Shown here piece by piece: positions 34,496-46,967 of a stretch of 64,000 nt of DNA. The first letter of the stretch is position 1. Each line of letters begins with the position of its first letter. Under the pieces are notes generated by a model. It was not told the DNA's origin. It made no database searches and was given only the letters and a program-made list of their open reading frames with translations. The translations under genes and the position numbers were made by a program. The stretch spans positions 3,012,284 to 3,076,283 of the forward strand of contig NC_058061.1 of the NCBI RefSeq assembly GCF_020085105.1, in the 5' to 3' direction. This DNA comes from Siniperca chuatsi. Taxonomy: Eukaryota; Chordata; Actinopteri; Centrarchiformes; Sinipercidae.

Positions 34496-36681
34496 AAAAG
34501 TCATAAAAAAATGATTACATAACAGAAATATATATTTTCTTCCATGTAGGACAACCTGCGATCACAAATGACCAAAGTATGCCACCAAAGTCGTGCTGAC
34601 AACTAAACTATCTCCATGACAACCTGGCAAACTTCATCTACTGAGGAAGAGGCAAGACACTGTTGAAATCTCCAGAAAAAAATAGCAAGTGGACCTTGAA
34701 TTAAGATTTTTTTCTCCTGCTTTCCTGTTAATCATCTCGTGACCAAAAAGATTTAGCTCGCCACACCCTGGTGGGGTCTGGACCCCAGGTTGGGAACCAC
34801 CGGATTACATTTTTCAGCAGTATACAAGCTCCATTTCAGCCTGCTATAACATTGAAATGCTGATTACATGTTAAAGCGTCAATAACGATCCACCAATATA
34901 TGTACAGTATATTCTGCGTAATGAGTAGTTTTATTTTTTTATACTTAATCACATTTTACTGATGATACTTGTATACTTTTACAAATTTTGAATTTGAATG
35001 TTGAATGCAGGACTGGTGATGGACTATTTTTACAGTGCGGTACTGCAATATAGACTTAAGCAAAAGATGTGACAACTTCTTCCACCGCTGGCAAACTTTC
35101 CACGCACTGAAATAAACACTGGGGACGGTGTTTGACTTAGTTATCTGCCTTTCTATTGCACGGTCTGGAAAGTGTTTTGTCTCACCAAATGACACTGGCT
35201 TTTATACTGTGTAAACAACCTCTGTTACTGTACATGATGTCTGTGCTGAGAGAACCTGAGTGGCATTTATGGATATCAAAGGCTCCGTTGCTGCTGCTGC
35301 GGCTTCTCTCGTCATTTTGTTCAGATAGTCCACTGCAGTTTATTTCCAAGTGTGATCGCACACTCTGTTTGTGTGTGTGTTTCTGACTAATTGGACAAAC
35401 CGCTCAGTGTCTGAGATACCTGCGCTATCAGCAGGATGCAGGCGCTGGCTTCTAGCACCAATTAGCTCACAGTGAGGCGTCTGTCACACTCCTGACGCTG
35501 CTGTTCCAGGTAGCTGTGCTACCTTTTACATTCCCCTTATCCTCCTGTAAGCACACCAAACAGCATGCTGAGGCTTATTGGTATGCCTTGGTCCTGTATC
35601 ATCACATATTTGAATTCTGAATAGAAAAAAGGCAGTTGGAAACATTATAATCAAAACATATTTAATATCAGATGCTTGGTGCATATTTATACCTTTCTCT
35701 ACAGCCTTCTACTACTGTAAACTGACTTTTTACCATCTCTGATGTACTACAGTAAGTCTCACATTTATTATGTTATATTAATAAAGAGTCTTTATGGTCA
35801 TTTAAGCAAATAAGTTGTTAAAGAACAACTTGACAACTTGGGTCTTATTTTTTATAGTTTTGTCCATCATCAATCAGACATCACATTGAACAAAAGGTAG
35901 GAGAATTACATATCAGCTTAAGATTCAAAATAACTACAACCAAAATACTTCAAATGGCAAAATTTAAAGGCGGAAAGATTACAATCGAAGGAATTAACAA
36001 TGTTACTTGTTTTGTGTTTATTGTCCCGTCAGACATCCCTTTTAGCAACATCACCATGTTCCCAGATCTCAGGAATCAAGTGGGTTACCACAATGTTTTT
36101 ATTAGACTCAAGCATTTTCTATTGCTCCTTCAAACAGTAAGGAGCATCATGAGGAGCTAGTTATATAATAGTAATCTAAACCAGGCCTAAAATAAAGACA
36201 TGCATGTCCTCTTTTGACTCTGCAAACCTTACATAATATATTAGTTATGTTACTGGTACTCTCAGTATAATAAACTGAGGTCAGAGCTTTTGTAACTCGA
36301 CATTATCACAGAAATAGTGGGATCCTTCCACTGGATATAAACGGTGACAAAGCATGTTGTTGCATATTCCGTTTAGCTTCTCACATGTCTCATCTGGCCC
36401 GCAGCAGTACAGTTTTGCATAGTTTTTACTGCTCTGTCATGTTAAAGTAAGGATCCCTGATATAAACACATGTGATAGCAGGGCCTGCTGAGCCTAAAAT
36501 AGACCTTGGATGTGGCCTTGTATCACCTCCTCAGGAGACCTGGAGGTTATCAGGCCACAGCAGTTGGATTGCTTATAAATCACAGTCCAGCCTCTTGACC
36601 ACAGTGTTACCACAGCAGCAAGCCAGAGCCAGTTCAATAAAGACACATGAAATATGAGCATGGGGGAGGTGGAGTTGAGAT

Positions 36682-36687
<6 letters not shown>

Positions 36688-36733
<46 letters not shown>
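36688..36733. repeat. (TG)n microsatellite
   Basis: Over 20 near-perfect TG units; the minus-strand histidine-threonine open frame here is an artefact of it. Confidence 0.95.
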
Positions 36734-36738
<5 letters not shown>

Positions 36739-37435
36739 GATCCATGTCAAAAGATTACATAAGGTTTTGCAGCAACTAATAATGTTGTAACTGCAGGTAA
36801 ATTGTGATAGCTTTGAAAAATGTTATAAAAATGTCCGTCTAAATGGGTCAAAAGATGTTTAGAAAATACTCCATAGGCCATTAAATCGTGTAACGTTACA
36901 TTTTTAGAAAATTGTTTTCCTCAAATAGGATCTTGTCTCTAATGTGTGCGTCTAGTCTGTGCTCTTTCCAGGTCTCTGTGGCACAGAGGAGGTTTTGTGG
37001 TCGAGATACTAACAGCTCTTTGTGGCTCCTGGAAGTTTCTCCATCCTCTCTGATCCACATTTTAAACACATTTACACTTTGCCTGAAACTCGTATAACAC
37101 TTAGTATTTCTTCAGTATTACTATACTTTGTGTATTTTATATTATACTTAACTTTTTATTTATCTAATATTGTAACTTTGTACAGTACTTGTGTTACTTT
37201 TGTCTATCTATTGCATGTCTGTCCATCCTGGCAGAGGGATGTTGCTCTATTTTAGTTTCTCCTTATCCAGATCAAGTGTGTAATGACAGAGAGAGTCGCA
37301 TGTTGTACAGATTGTAAAGCCCTCTGTGATTTGGGACTGTATAAATAAAACTGACTTGACATGTAACATATTTCAAATTGTTGATGTAGAAACGGTAATA
37401 ATGACAAATGACATCAGTTTCAATTATTAAAATAA

Positions 37436-38055
37436 TTCAACATTTTGGGAAGTTGCTTTCTTACCGAGGGTTAGATAAGAAGATCAATACCGATGTCACG
37501 TCTGTGTGTTAAGTACAGAGCTAGAGTCAGGAGGCGATTAGCCAACGTTAGCATAAAGACTGGAAGCAGGTGGAAACAGCTAGCCTGGCTCTCTCCAAAT
37601 TTCACCTACCAGCACCTCTAAAGCTCGTTTTATAATGTTTGTTTAATCGTACATAACAGAAATATTAAATCAACAAAGATTTGTGGGTTTACGGGGAGTT
37701 ACGTGCTTTAACTATTTCTTGACAAACAACAGCTTTTCCCTCTTTCCAGTCATTGGGAGCGTGTTAGCATACTGACGTGAGCATTTAGCTTAAAGCACGA
37801 TGTTGCCTAAGTACAGCCTCACAGAGCTGCTAGTGTGCCTTTAGTTTATAGTCTTGTTACGTACCTTACGAGCTTTAGAGACATTGGTAGCCAGAGAACC
37901 TGGCTAGCCAGGTTCCCCTGCTTCCAGTCTTTAAGCTAAGCTAAGTTAAGCTAACCACCTCCTGGTTCCAGCTCTGTAATAAACGCACGTGAGATTGCTA
38001 TTGATCTTCTCAGCGCGGAAAGAAATCGAATAAATGCATTTCCAAAAATGTTGAA
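37436..38055. mobile_element. Long-armed foldback (MITE-type) element, about 620 bp
   Basis: The left end TTCAACATTTTGGGAA is matched in reverse by the right end (TTTCCAAAAATGTTGAA). Inner arms also pair, for example GAAGATCAATA with TATTGATCTTC, and ACTGGAAGCAGG with CCTGCTTCCAGT, giving arms of well over 100 bp. The unpaired centre (about 37750-37850) contains pieces of another repeat family (CAGCCTCACAGAGCTGCTAG). Non-coding. A partial relative lies at 52498-52738. Confidence 0.7.
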
Positions 38056-38930
38056 CTACTCCTTTAAACTCCTTATGATGCTTATGTTGTTATAGTCGCT
38101 CCTTAAGAAGTAATAGATGTCAAGTAATGGATTCCATTGACATGTTTTTAACATTTTACATCCGTAAACAAAAATATTTCTCTCGTGTTTTAAGAGTTGT
38201 GGCTTTATTCATCAATGTTTGACATTTTAATATTGTGAAAAAAATACAGCTGCTACACACGGGAATCAACCTGCTATGTATTTGTTCTCAGGCGGCTCCT
38301 GTATGTGCAGTGCAGCCAGTCGGTGTCTACCTTTGAAATGCTGTGAGTTATGGGCCTGCACTGGGGGAGCTGGCACCTGACATTTTAATAGCTGAGATGA
38401 CACACAGATAGTGGACTCCACTGAGTAAACAGACACCTTGTGAGGCATTTTGATGGGGAGAACCTGGATACACTTCCTCAAAACAATATATTTCTAGTAG
38501 AGAAGTAAAGTTTCTCCTAAGTGTAGACACTGCACTGCATTATTCTCCTTCAGTGTCGAAGTTAGAGAGGATGTTCGGTGTTTTAAATATAGCATGCTGC
38601 AGTGTTTTCCTCTCTAACGAAGAGATACAAAAGATGATCTGGCATTGAGGGGATAACCGAAACCAAGATCAATTATTTCCGTCTCCTCTGATGACCTTGA
38701 TGAATTCATCCATCTGGTGTCAGTGACGTTGGATCGATAAATCTGTTTGCACGAGTTGATGAACATGATTGAATTTGTTTGCCTGCTGTTATTCTTCTCA
38801 CGTTACACTGGACCTCCAACTTGTAACCAAACAGCAGCACGTCCTGCGAGAACTACAGTCACGTTGTGTGTGGAATAAATAGTTTGGTAATCATTAACTT
38901 GCTGACAGAATGTGCAAAGGCTGGACTATT

Positions 38931-38947
38931 ATTATATATATATAATA

Positions 38948-38973
<26 letters not shown>
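38931..38973. repeat. (TA)n tract
   Basis: A near-pure TATA alternating run, self-complementary and likely length-variable. Confidence 0.9.
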
Positions 38974-38979
<6 letters not shown>

Positions 38980-39599
38980 TCAACTTTATTTATATTAATG
39001 TGGTAAATAGTAACATTCTAAGCAAAATACATGTCAGAGTGCGCATCAACAGTCTCCAGACTGCATGCATGACCATCTTCTGTCTGTTTCATGAATGCAG
39101 ATCTTCCACCTGTTGTGTTTGGTCCTTAGCTATCTGCTCAGAGTAGGTTTCCTTTGAGGTCCTCATCAAATTTTTCCTGTCACACCCCCCTGAGTGCCCT
39201 CCTGCCCTCATCACCTCATTGTGAACATCAAAGTCTGATTAGAAAACACACTATTCATAACATCACAAGTGAATATTTATTTGCTGTATATTAAAGACAA
39301 ATCACACAGTGTCAGTGTCACAAGTCCTATCCCTCTTTTTGAGATCTTTTCCAGCCTCGGCCAGACAATATATGTTCTCTTTAAGGGTTTCCTTCATTTG
39401 TCTTTCCAGCAGTTGAAACATGACAATGATGTTTTCTGTCAATAATTAAACAAAGTTTGTGTCTACTATATCCAAAATCATTCACTATTCACATCACGTT
39501 ATAAAGGGAATTCTGTGTAGACGAGGTAATGTGTCAGATGGTGGGGAAAAAGCGCAAAACAATTTCAGACATTACTCAGGTTTAGTGCTTAATCGCCAG

Positions 39600-39870
39600 C
39601 TTTTTTGATAAACGTTTAGGTCATTTATCAAGGAAACATGCCAAACATTCACTGATTCCAGCCTCTCAAATGTGAGAGTTTGTTGTTTTTTGCTGTTTTC
39701 TTTTATTATAAATTGCATATCTTTGGTTTGCACTGTTGGCCTGACAAAACAAGCCAGCTTTGGCTCAGAGAAGCCAAGTCTCTGAGATTTAACAGACTAA
39801 ATGATTAATTGATTAATCATTTAAAAAATGTACAAATGAATCATTAATGACATTGATAGTTAGATGCAGC
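39600..39870. mobile_element. hAT-like MITE relic
   Basis: Contains the family core (CCAGCCTCTCAAATGTGAGA, ATAAATTGCATATCTTTGG, TTTGCACTGTTG) and ends ATTAATGACATTGATAGTTAGATGCAGCC, corresponding to the TAGGGCTGCA-type terminus in reverse. Diverged, with no coding capacity. Confidence 0.55.
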
Positions 39871-41230
39871 CGTATTCAGGTTCCTTTCATTCCCTGTCTG
39901 CACAATGCATGACGGTAGTTAGCTTTGAGTTAGGGACCATAGATACTTTTTATGATGCATTGTGGGATCATTTGAGTCCCATATATAGGGCATAATAAAT
40001 CTCACTATACATTCAGACAACACACTATATAGTGGACTGCATAGTGAACAGTGAATGGTTTCGGACACAGTCTTTGATTATTTTGTGAACATTCAAAATC
40101 TACACTCCCATGAGGCTTTGATGGTGCTTCTGTAGCTAGGATTCAGGGACATGGTGTTATATGAAGGCTAGCAACAGTCAGTCTTTCATCTTTGTTAAAA
40201 TGACAAGGATCTCAAATGTTAGGTAAAGTAGTGGATACATTTTTATCTGAGAATATGGACACAAAAGCATCACCTATAGTATCATGTTCTGTTTTTCAGA
40301 CATAATGATAAAAGAAACCTTCTATGAGAAATTACATTGAGCATTATAAGCTAGTGAAACAAGCTAATCACAGGTGAGATGTCACCTCTCTATTCTCATG
40401 ATTGTTTGATTGGTAGAAATTAGATAAAATAATGAAATGGCACACAGTTGTGCTATAAATAATATTAAATATACATATTCATACAATGCTTCCATGCAGT
40501 GTAGAGCCATTGACACATTAACAACATATTTACATTAATTCAACACCAGTAGCTCAATTTTGTGTGTGAACTTTGTGGTTATTAACAATATTCACAATCC
40601 AGGCACAAAAATATAATAATATTGACTCCTATAGTGAATGCAATCCTTCTGATAGTGTTTCTTTTTTTCCAGCCTGTGTTGCCTTCATGCCAAACTGAGT
40701 AAGGAATGTTTCATTGGTGCGTGGCTGCCGCTGAAGTCACAATTTGTTTATAGTGTGTGTAGGAAGAAGGGGTGCACTTTTACACATGTGTGTACACGTG
40801 AATATCATATTGGGCCAAAGACATTCCCAACATTCAGTTAAACTATTCTCTTCAGCCATTTTGTTTTTAAACCGTCAGCACCATCACTCTTCATCGTGTG
40901 ATTGGATCCAGCAGAGAGCTCACAGTTCACTGTGTTGCAAAACATCTTTGTTCTGCAGCAAAGCCACGGCTTCATCCCCTCGCTTTGACTTCCAAATGAA
41001 GCTCTATACTGTCGGATACCCAGTGGCAAATGGGAAATCAGTCAAAAGAGGGTTTAGCTGTTTTCCATCAGAGGTGATGACCCAGAGTTCACCTCCACAT
41101 GCCAGGGCTGAGGGTTCCTCTTAGAACCAGCTTAGGGAACCATGAATAACAGCAACATACAGTCAGCAAGTGCAAATGAAAAGACATTAACTGAAATTAT
41201 TGTAACTGGGTGTTTAGAGCCACAGCATGT

Positions 41231-44200
41231 TCACCACTGGGTCATCCTATGCAGACCATTCCCCTGCAGAAGAAGAGAGACATGGTAGAGTTGTTGGTCA
41301 AACAGCAACATAATGAGATGTTAAATAAAAACTCAACTGAAAACTTATTCTTATAGTATCAGCTACCCTCTGAAGGCTTGAAAGGTGGCTCTGAAAAGTT
41401 TGCAGCTTGCTAATTTGTGGAGGACAGCAGCTGTAGTCAGCTTCAGTCACATCAGTCACAGGAGATTTAAAGGGTGACCCAGGATGTGTCTGAATTCACT
41501 CTCTATTCGCTACAAAGTGTATTTACTCCCATTTTATTTGAGTTTCTGAATTTTCTGTGCAAAAGTTTGCACTATCAAAAACACTTTTTGCTAAAAATCC
41601 CCCAATGCAATTCTTCAGTCTTGTGACCTTAAAATGATTTAAAATATCTGAAATCTCAATTTGCTACTCAGTATAAAGTTAACTATTTAGTGTTTATTAT
41701 ACAGGGACTATTAGTGAATGGGTGAATGTGGGAGTGATTCAAGACACAGGACGAGCGAAAACAAAACCCATCAAAGTATTCTTAGAAACTTAAACCACTG
41801 ATGCAGTGTATCCACTTATCGATGCATATGCCTGTTTGACATGTTTACACTTTTAACCAAATATGGCTAAGTACACAGGAATTTTGATTTTACAGCAGCA
41901 CAAGAAACAGGCTAAGATGTAAGAACTATTTTAAAATGCACTAAATAAAGTAACATAAACATTTTAGGAAATGGCACTGAATCAATAAATTATATAGATG
42001 CATATACAATGCCTGAGACTATATTGAGCATATAGATAGACAGTGGAGAAATGGATTATGCTGCATCAGTAGTCTGAGAAATGGACATGGTTGTTTTGAT
42101 ACTTTATTTTACCATGAAAATGGGTCCAGTTGGAATCCATTGTAACTGCTATGGATCCAAACTGACTACAGCTGTCATCCTCCCTGAATTAGAAAGCTTA
42201 AAACTTTTCAAAGCCACCTTAAAAGCTTAGAGGCAAGTGTTAATTACTCAAAGATAAAGATTTATAAAATCAATCTTTAGTACAGAGAAATGGAAAAGGG
42301 CTACTACAATAAGGCCAGAAAGAGACAAATCATGTCAAATCAAACACGACAACATTTTTCTTGCATTTCAGTAATAGAAAAGATGGAAGAGGTACAGAGT
42401 GCATTCAGTCCAACTAGCATATTACAGACGAAGTAAAAGACACGAGGCCTTGAGAGAGTGAACTCCGCAAGGTAAGAAAAAAACTATCCAGACAAAGAAG
42501 TGATTCATAGTCAACCTGTAGAAGCAGTTGCTATGGCTACAGCAGGAGCTAAGAGCATGCACAGAGACAGGGGAACAGAAAAGCATCTGGAAGTAAGCAA
42601 GTTGATAAGGAGAAACAAGGAGAACCGTGGAGTGAAAGAAGGAGAGGCATCGGGCGTTCAGGGTACGACCTACGCTATTTCCATTTGTTTGTGTGTATGC
42701 AGTGTTCCCGATCTCAGTGTGTGTTGAGGGGGTGCTGCTCCCGCTGTTGGCTGCAGAGATGGTGGAAGCTCTGGGAATGAACATGTCATTGGACGAGTCC
42801 GGAGGGTGCTGCATAAAGTCATAACATGGTCCATGACATCCAACAGCATCCAAGAAATGAGTGGGCGAATGTGTCTGTAACCACCTGCTCTTTAGAAAGA
42901 CCTCCTTTTGCATGTTTGGAGGCTCCTGACACCTACATGATACCAAACCATGTAACATAACTTAAAACCCCTCAGCACTGCCTGTTCTCCCCGGTGGTGT
43001 ACTGGATGGTGCATTCCCAGCTCCAGTCGCCATTTACTGCGTGTTTTGTGTCCTGGCAATAAACCTACATGGTGACTATCAGGTCAGCTCAGCAAGAAAA
43101 CACTGAAGCATGAAATGTCATGGGCATGTGCATCTGTGAACCAGTGAGTGAAATTTAGAAACAGCACTACTCCTAAAATTCAGACAATTAATACTATAAT
43201 TTACCACTGGACATGGTAAATGGACTGTACTTGTATAGCGCCTTTCTAATCTTCCAACCACTCAAAGCGCTTCACACACTACATATCACATTCACACACT
43301 GATGGCAGATGCAAACTGCTCATCAGTCCAAGGAAACTAACTAATCATTCACACACACCGATGGCACAGCCCTCAGGAGCAACTTGGGTTCAGGGTCTTG
43401 CCCAAGACCTTCAGATTGGACCCACTCTGCCACTAAGCCACAGCTGCCCGAAATGTAATAGATGTCAAAATATTAATAAGTCTGGTTGTGACCAGTTATC
43501 ATGCATCATTTTTTCCACTCTTCATCAAATTTGGTTCATATCTGGCCTCGCCTGTTGATATCAGATACAGCTTTGCTATAATTAGCTGAACAAGTACGCG
43601 TATATCTCTCGATTTCAATCTAATTGGCACACATGCTTGAACCTTGTTCACTCATAACATTAACATTTACTGTGCCTCATTTGTTTTGAATGCAAGTTTT
43701 ACTTCACAATAGTGCCTCAAAAAACGTCAAACGTTACTGTCAAAGGTTCTTCGTTTTAATAATTATTTGCCTACCGCAGGATATTTGTGTGTGAGTGTGC
43801 TGGAAACCAGTTTGTTTACTACTTCTACACTATCTATGCCATATTCAAATGTGTGTCACTGTAAACAAATCATGTGGGTGTATACTCACATTTCCCACCG
43901 CTTTGCTGATGATAGCCAGCTCAGTGGGCTGGTAGACTGAACTACGCAACTGACCGGTGTAGCCGCTGTATGGAGACACAGGCTTGGACGCTGTAATGGA
44001 CAGAGACAACAAATGTCATTGTTTTGTCACCCAAAAAGCCCTCTGTGTGATATCTTTAGGCCTCTTAAGTGCTATCCGTCCCCAGCAACCATCTCTTAAA
44101 TCTTTATGTTACAATCACTGAAGATACACGGCACTTAATCACCAGAACAAGACCATGAGACACTATCTGTCCTTTATCTTGTTTGTGCTTTCAGTGATGT

Positions 44201-46909
44201 GTTCTGTAGAAACACCTCGCAGAGATGGCTGTGAGAGATGACTTTGTCACACTCTGTGGCTCCTAATGTCAAATATTTTCTCCTGGATGAAACTGTTGCC
44301 ACACCTTAGTTACCATGGAGACAATGCAAACACAAGGCGTGATGTTTCTGGTGGGAATCAGAGGCAGAGTGGGAGTGTTTCTGTGTGATACAGTGGTTAC
44401 TGTACAGATACTAGACACTCATTAACAGGAATGAGTGAATTCCTGGAATGATAACTCTGGGAAAAGCTATGTATACAGATGTTTGATTGAATTTTCCTGT
44501 TCTGGTTCTGATAACCATTATTGACTTCCAGTCATAGCTCACAAACCAAGGAAATTGGTTAACTTTATAGGGAGTTAACTGGGGAGTTGATGATGAAGGA
44601 TGAAGTCAAATGTTCTGTGTCAAACTCAGATCTGAGCATTTTCATATCACACAACATCTGTGCATACAGCATTTAACATTCATCAAGAACTGAAAATAGA
44701 ATAATCTTTCTGCAATTATAAATGAAATGAAAACTTTAATAAAGTACAAGGCCACAAACAACGTAGTGAAGTGTGCTCATCTGTCCAACATAACAGTGCA
44801 TATGGTGAAGAGAAAGAAATTTTAGTTTAATTAAGGTGTAAAAGACAAACATATCTCGAGTTTTAGCGAGGCTTTGCTTTCAGATTGGATGAGGAAGGAG
44901 AGCAAAGCTGAGAGAAAGAGCGGGAGGAAAAAACATAGGATAGGAGAGAAAGACAGAAAAGAGTTGTTTTATGCTGAAGATCTTAAGATGGGCAGCAAGG
45001 CTGTTTTTCAGAGTTCCTAAATATTTGATATAGTGAAGGTACCAGATTTTACCGCGCAATAGCCATATTTATCTCATGTTGAATGTAAAACCTGAATCTA
45101 TAAACTAACTCCAACTGTTAGATAATGTGGTGGGGTAAAAAGTGCAATTTCCCCCCTGAAATGTTGTAGGTAAAAAGTGCCCGTTCTGGGAGAACATCTC
45201 TCCCTGAAGATAGTTCTTAGTTACTTTCCACCTCCACACCACAGTGACACAAGCTGACAGACTGGTGAAAAACACTCCAGGACATTAGCAGCCACACAAC
45301 ACCGTCCAACTCATCATCTATGATTATCCACCGACTCTGCCATCAGCCCTGATGATCAGCGGGGAGCTGTGAGGCTGCGGACTGTAGAACTTGTGTTCTG
45401 AGCTTTTTTACTGCAACATCAGATCCTGTTCAGCTCAGGACTTAGACAGCAGCATATCAAATTCTGTGGGGTCATCACGTAGATGCAAAACAACCTTTTC
45501 AGGACATTTTGCAAGGTATTTAGTCTGATGTTTTTGTGGGCTTGAAACTTTTACTCACCACTCAACTGTACAAGGTCACTGTTTATTCTGTGATAAGTAT
45601 ATTATAATACAGACAGTCAGTGCAGGGACAAAGGACAGAATGTACAATTCAATGTTCCCAGGTGTTCCCCCGACAAACCGTTGGCCAAAAAATATGATGA
45701 AATGAAGCCCCGGTAGACATTTTAATGAACTTCCAGTTTGACTATGTGTGATATGTAATCAGGGAGGTTACTGTGTAACTAATGTGTCACATGCAAAGTG
45801 AATGTACGTATGTGCCTGAACTCCCTTCTAGTTATTACCTAACAAACAAACTTTTCAAATATGAATGTATGTCTTTGGGTTTTAATATGACAGACTGCAG
45901 TGAAAAGTGTAGGCTACATACCTTGGTTGGGCTCGTCCATAGAAAAAGCCTTATTTTCCATGAACATGTTCTGGGAGCTCTGTTCCTTCAGGATCGTCTC
46001 GTAGCCGACTCCTCGGTTCGAGTGCAGATTTTCCCCGAAGACTTGCTGGCTTTCATCATCACTGGCCAAACAGCAGATATCAGGAATGGTGTAGAGGATG
46101 AGGAACGCCCATGCATTTGCCACCAAGGCGATGGCCAAGGTGGGGTCATCCCATGTGGGCCCCCCACTCCTCTCATTCCCGTAGATGTACATGACGATCC
46201 ACGCCACCCAAATACACACAGAGAACAAGCTGGTTAGAAGGATAAAGGCCCCATCCCTCTTCCACTGCTTGTGTTTGCCCGCCATGATGGCCAGACTCGC
46301 CACAACCACAGCCAGGATCAGGATCATCACGTAGATCAACGCCATGACAAAGTCCTCGTTGGCGATGTTGCAAGGCGTAGCGATGGCTCTGCCAGTTTCG
46401 GCTGTGCCGTTGAGTGGCCCCTGTGGGTGGCGCACCACTGTGATGATCAGCCACTCGGTGTTGATGACCACCTCCACCAGCCACAGCCCTACTGCTCCCA
46501 GACATAAGGCCCTAGCCCGGGGTCCGCTGTTCTGCCTGGCGAGGATGTTCAGCCTCACACACTGCATCAGTAGGCAGGCAAAGCAGCCGCCAAACAGCAC
46601 CCCGAAGAGGAACCTTCGCGAAGCACAGGTGGAGAAGTCTTGTCCCACGATGAAGGCAAAGGTCAGGCAGAAGAGACCGGCAGTGCAGACCAGGAAGCAG
46701 GCATGGGGAGCCACCGAGCTCTTGCGGTTCTTGTCTTGTGTGAAGGGCACGCTGGCCAGCAGCGAGATGAAAAGCACAAAGGAGAAGACAATGCCAGCCG
46801 CTGCAAAGGCCTCCAGCACGATGCCCCACACGACACTAACATCACACAGGTTGTAATAGAGGGAGTCCACGTTAGGGCCGCAACTCTGAGGGGTGACATT
46901 GGCAGCCAT
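41231..46909 (-). CDS. gprc5c: gprc5c, family C orphan G-protein-coupled receptor 5C (RAIG3)
   Basis: Retinoic-acid-inducible-type seven-pass plasma-membrane receptor with a short ectodomain; ligand unknown. Coding exons: 45922-46909, 43890-43990, 42674-42808 and 41231-41263 (988 + 101 + 135 + 33 nt), all in phase, about 418 aa (human 441). Hydrophobic segments lie at about residues 25-52, 67-89, 98-119, 133-158, 186-210, 221-243 and 256-279. Family landmarks are SLYYNLCD, DFSTCASRRFLFGVLF, INTEWLIITVVR, NIANEDFVMALIYVM, PTWDDPTLAIAL and GVGYETILKEQ. The tail is diagnostic for 5C: AFSMDEPNQ, then PVSPYSGYTGQLRSSVYQPT, then IPRAS. The start at 46907-46909 has an excellent context (GCCATGG) but gives no signal peptide; N4-V-T and N167-G-T are possible glycosylation sites. 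The last mini-exon (GNGLHRMTQW, stop) rests on its splice site and phase only, and is the weakest part. Confidence 0.93.
43214..43455 (-). mobile_element. SINE-type interspersed repeat in gprc5c, reverse orientation
   Basis: Second copy of the family at 8625-8854: GGTAAATGGACTGTACTTGT, then TATAGCGCCTTTCTAATCTT, then CACTCAAAGCGCTTCACACA, and TCAGGGTCTTGCCCAAGACC, which is the reverse complement of the GGGCAAGAC block. Lies in the intron between gprc5c exons 2 and 3 of the coding set. Confidence 0.7.
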
Positions 46910-46967
46910 GGCTACTGGGAGAGACCAGAGTTCAGTTTGGACGAGTTGTTCTGGGATCCTGACAGCA

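Larger units (their letters stand above)
25268..41230. other. Gene-poor interval between oxld1 and gprc5c
   Basis: Sixteen kilobases with no confirmed gene. In human, CCDC137, ARL16 and HGS follow OXLD1; nothing resembling any of them was found on either strand. The left edge carries the oxld1 promoter. The rest holds the Penelope remnant, SINE, TTAA element, long foldback element and hAT-like relics listed separately, plus the gprc5c 3' UTR at the right edge. Open frames such as 31623-32066 (147 codons, minus) have no domain I recognise. A spliceable mini-exon at 33558-33620 is discussed in the findings. Confidence 0.5.

Noticed and set aside
36494-36745. Minus-strand frame with a His-Thr repeat
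   Set aside because: Produced by the (TG)n microsatellite.
42809-42958. Upstream extension of the gprc5c IPRAS exon frame to an earlier acceptor
   Set aside because: The acceptor TTTATGCAG at 42809-42810 makes the joined protein align with the mammalian 5C tail without extra residues; the extension has no counterpart.
45782-46237. 151-codon plus-strand frame
   Set aside because: Spans the gprc5c exon-intron boundary in antisense and has no domain.
46344-46856. 170-codon plus-strand frame opposite gprc5c
   Set aside because: Antisense shadow of the conserved receptor exon; all the recognisable protein signal is on the minus strand.
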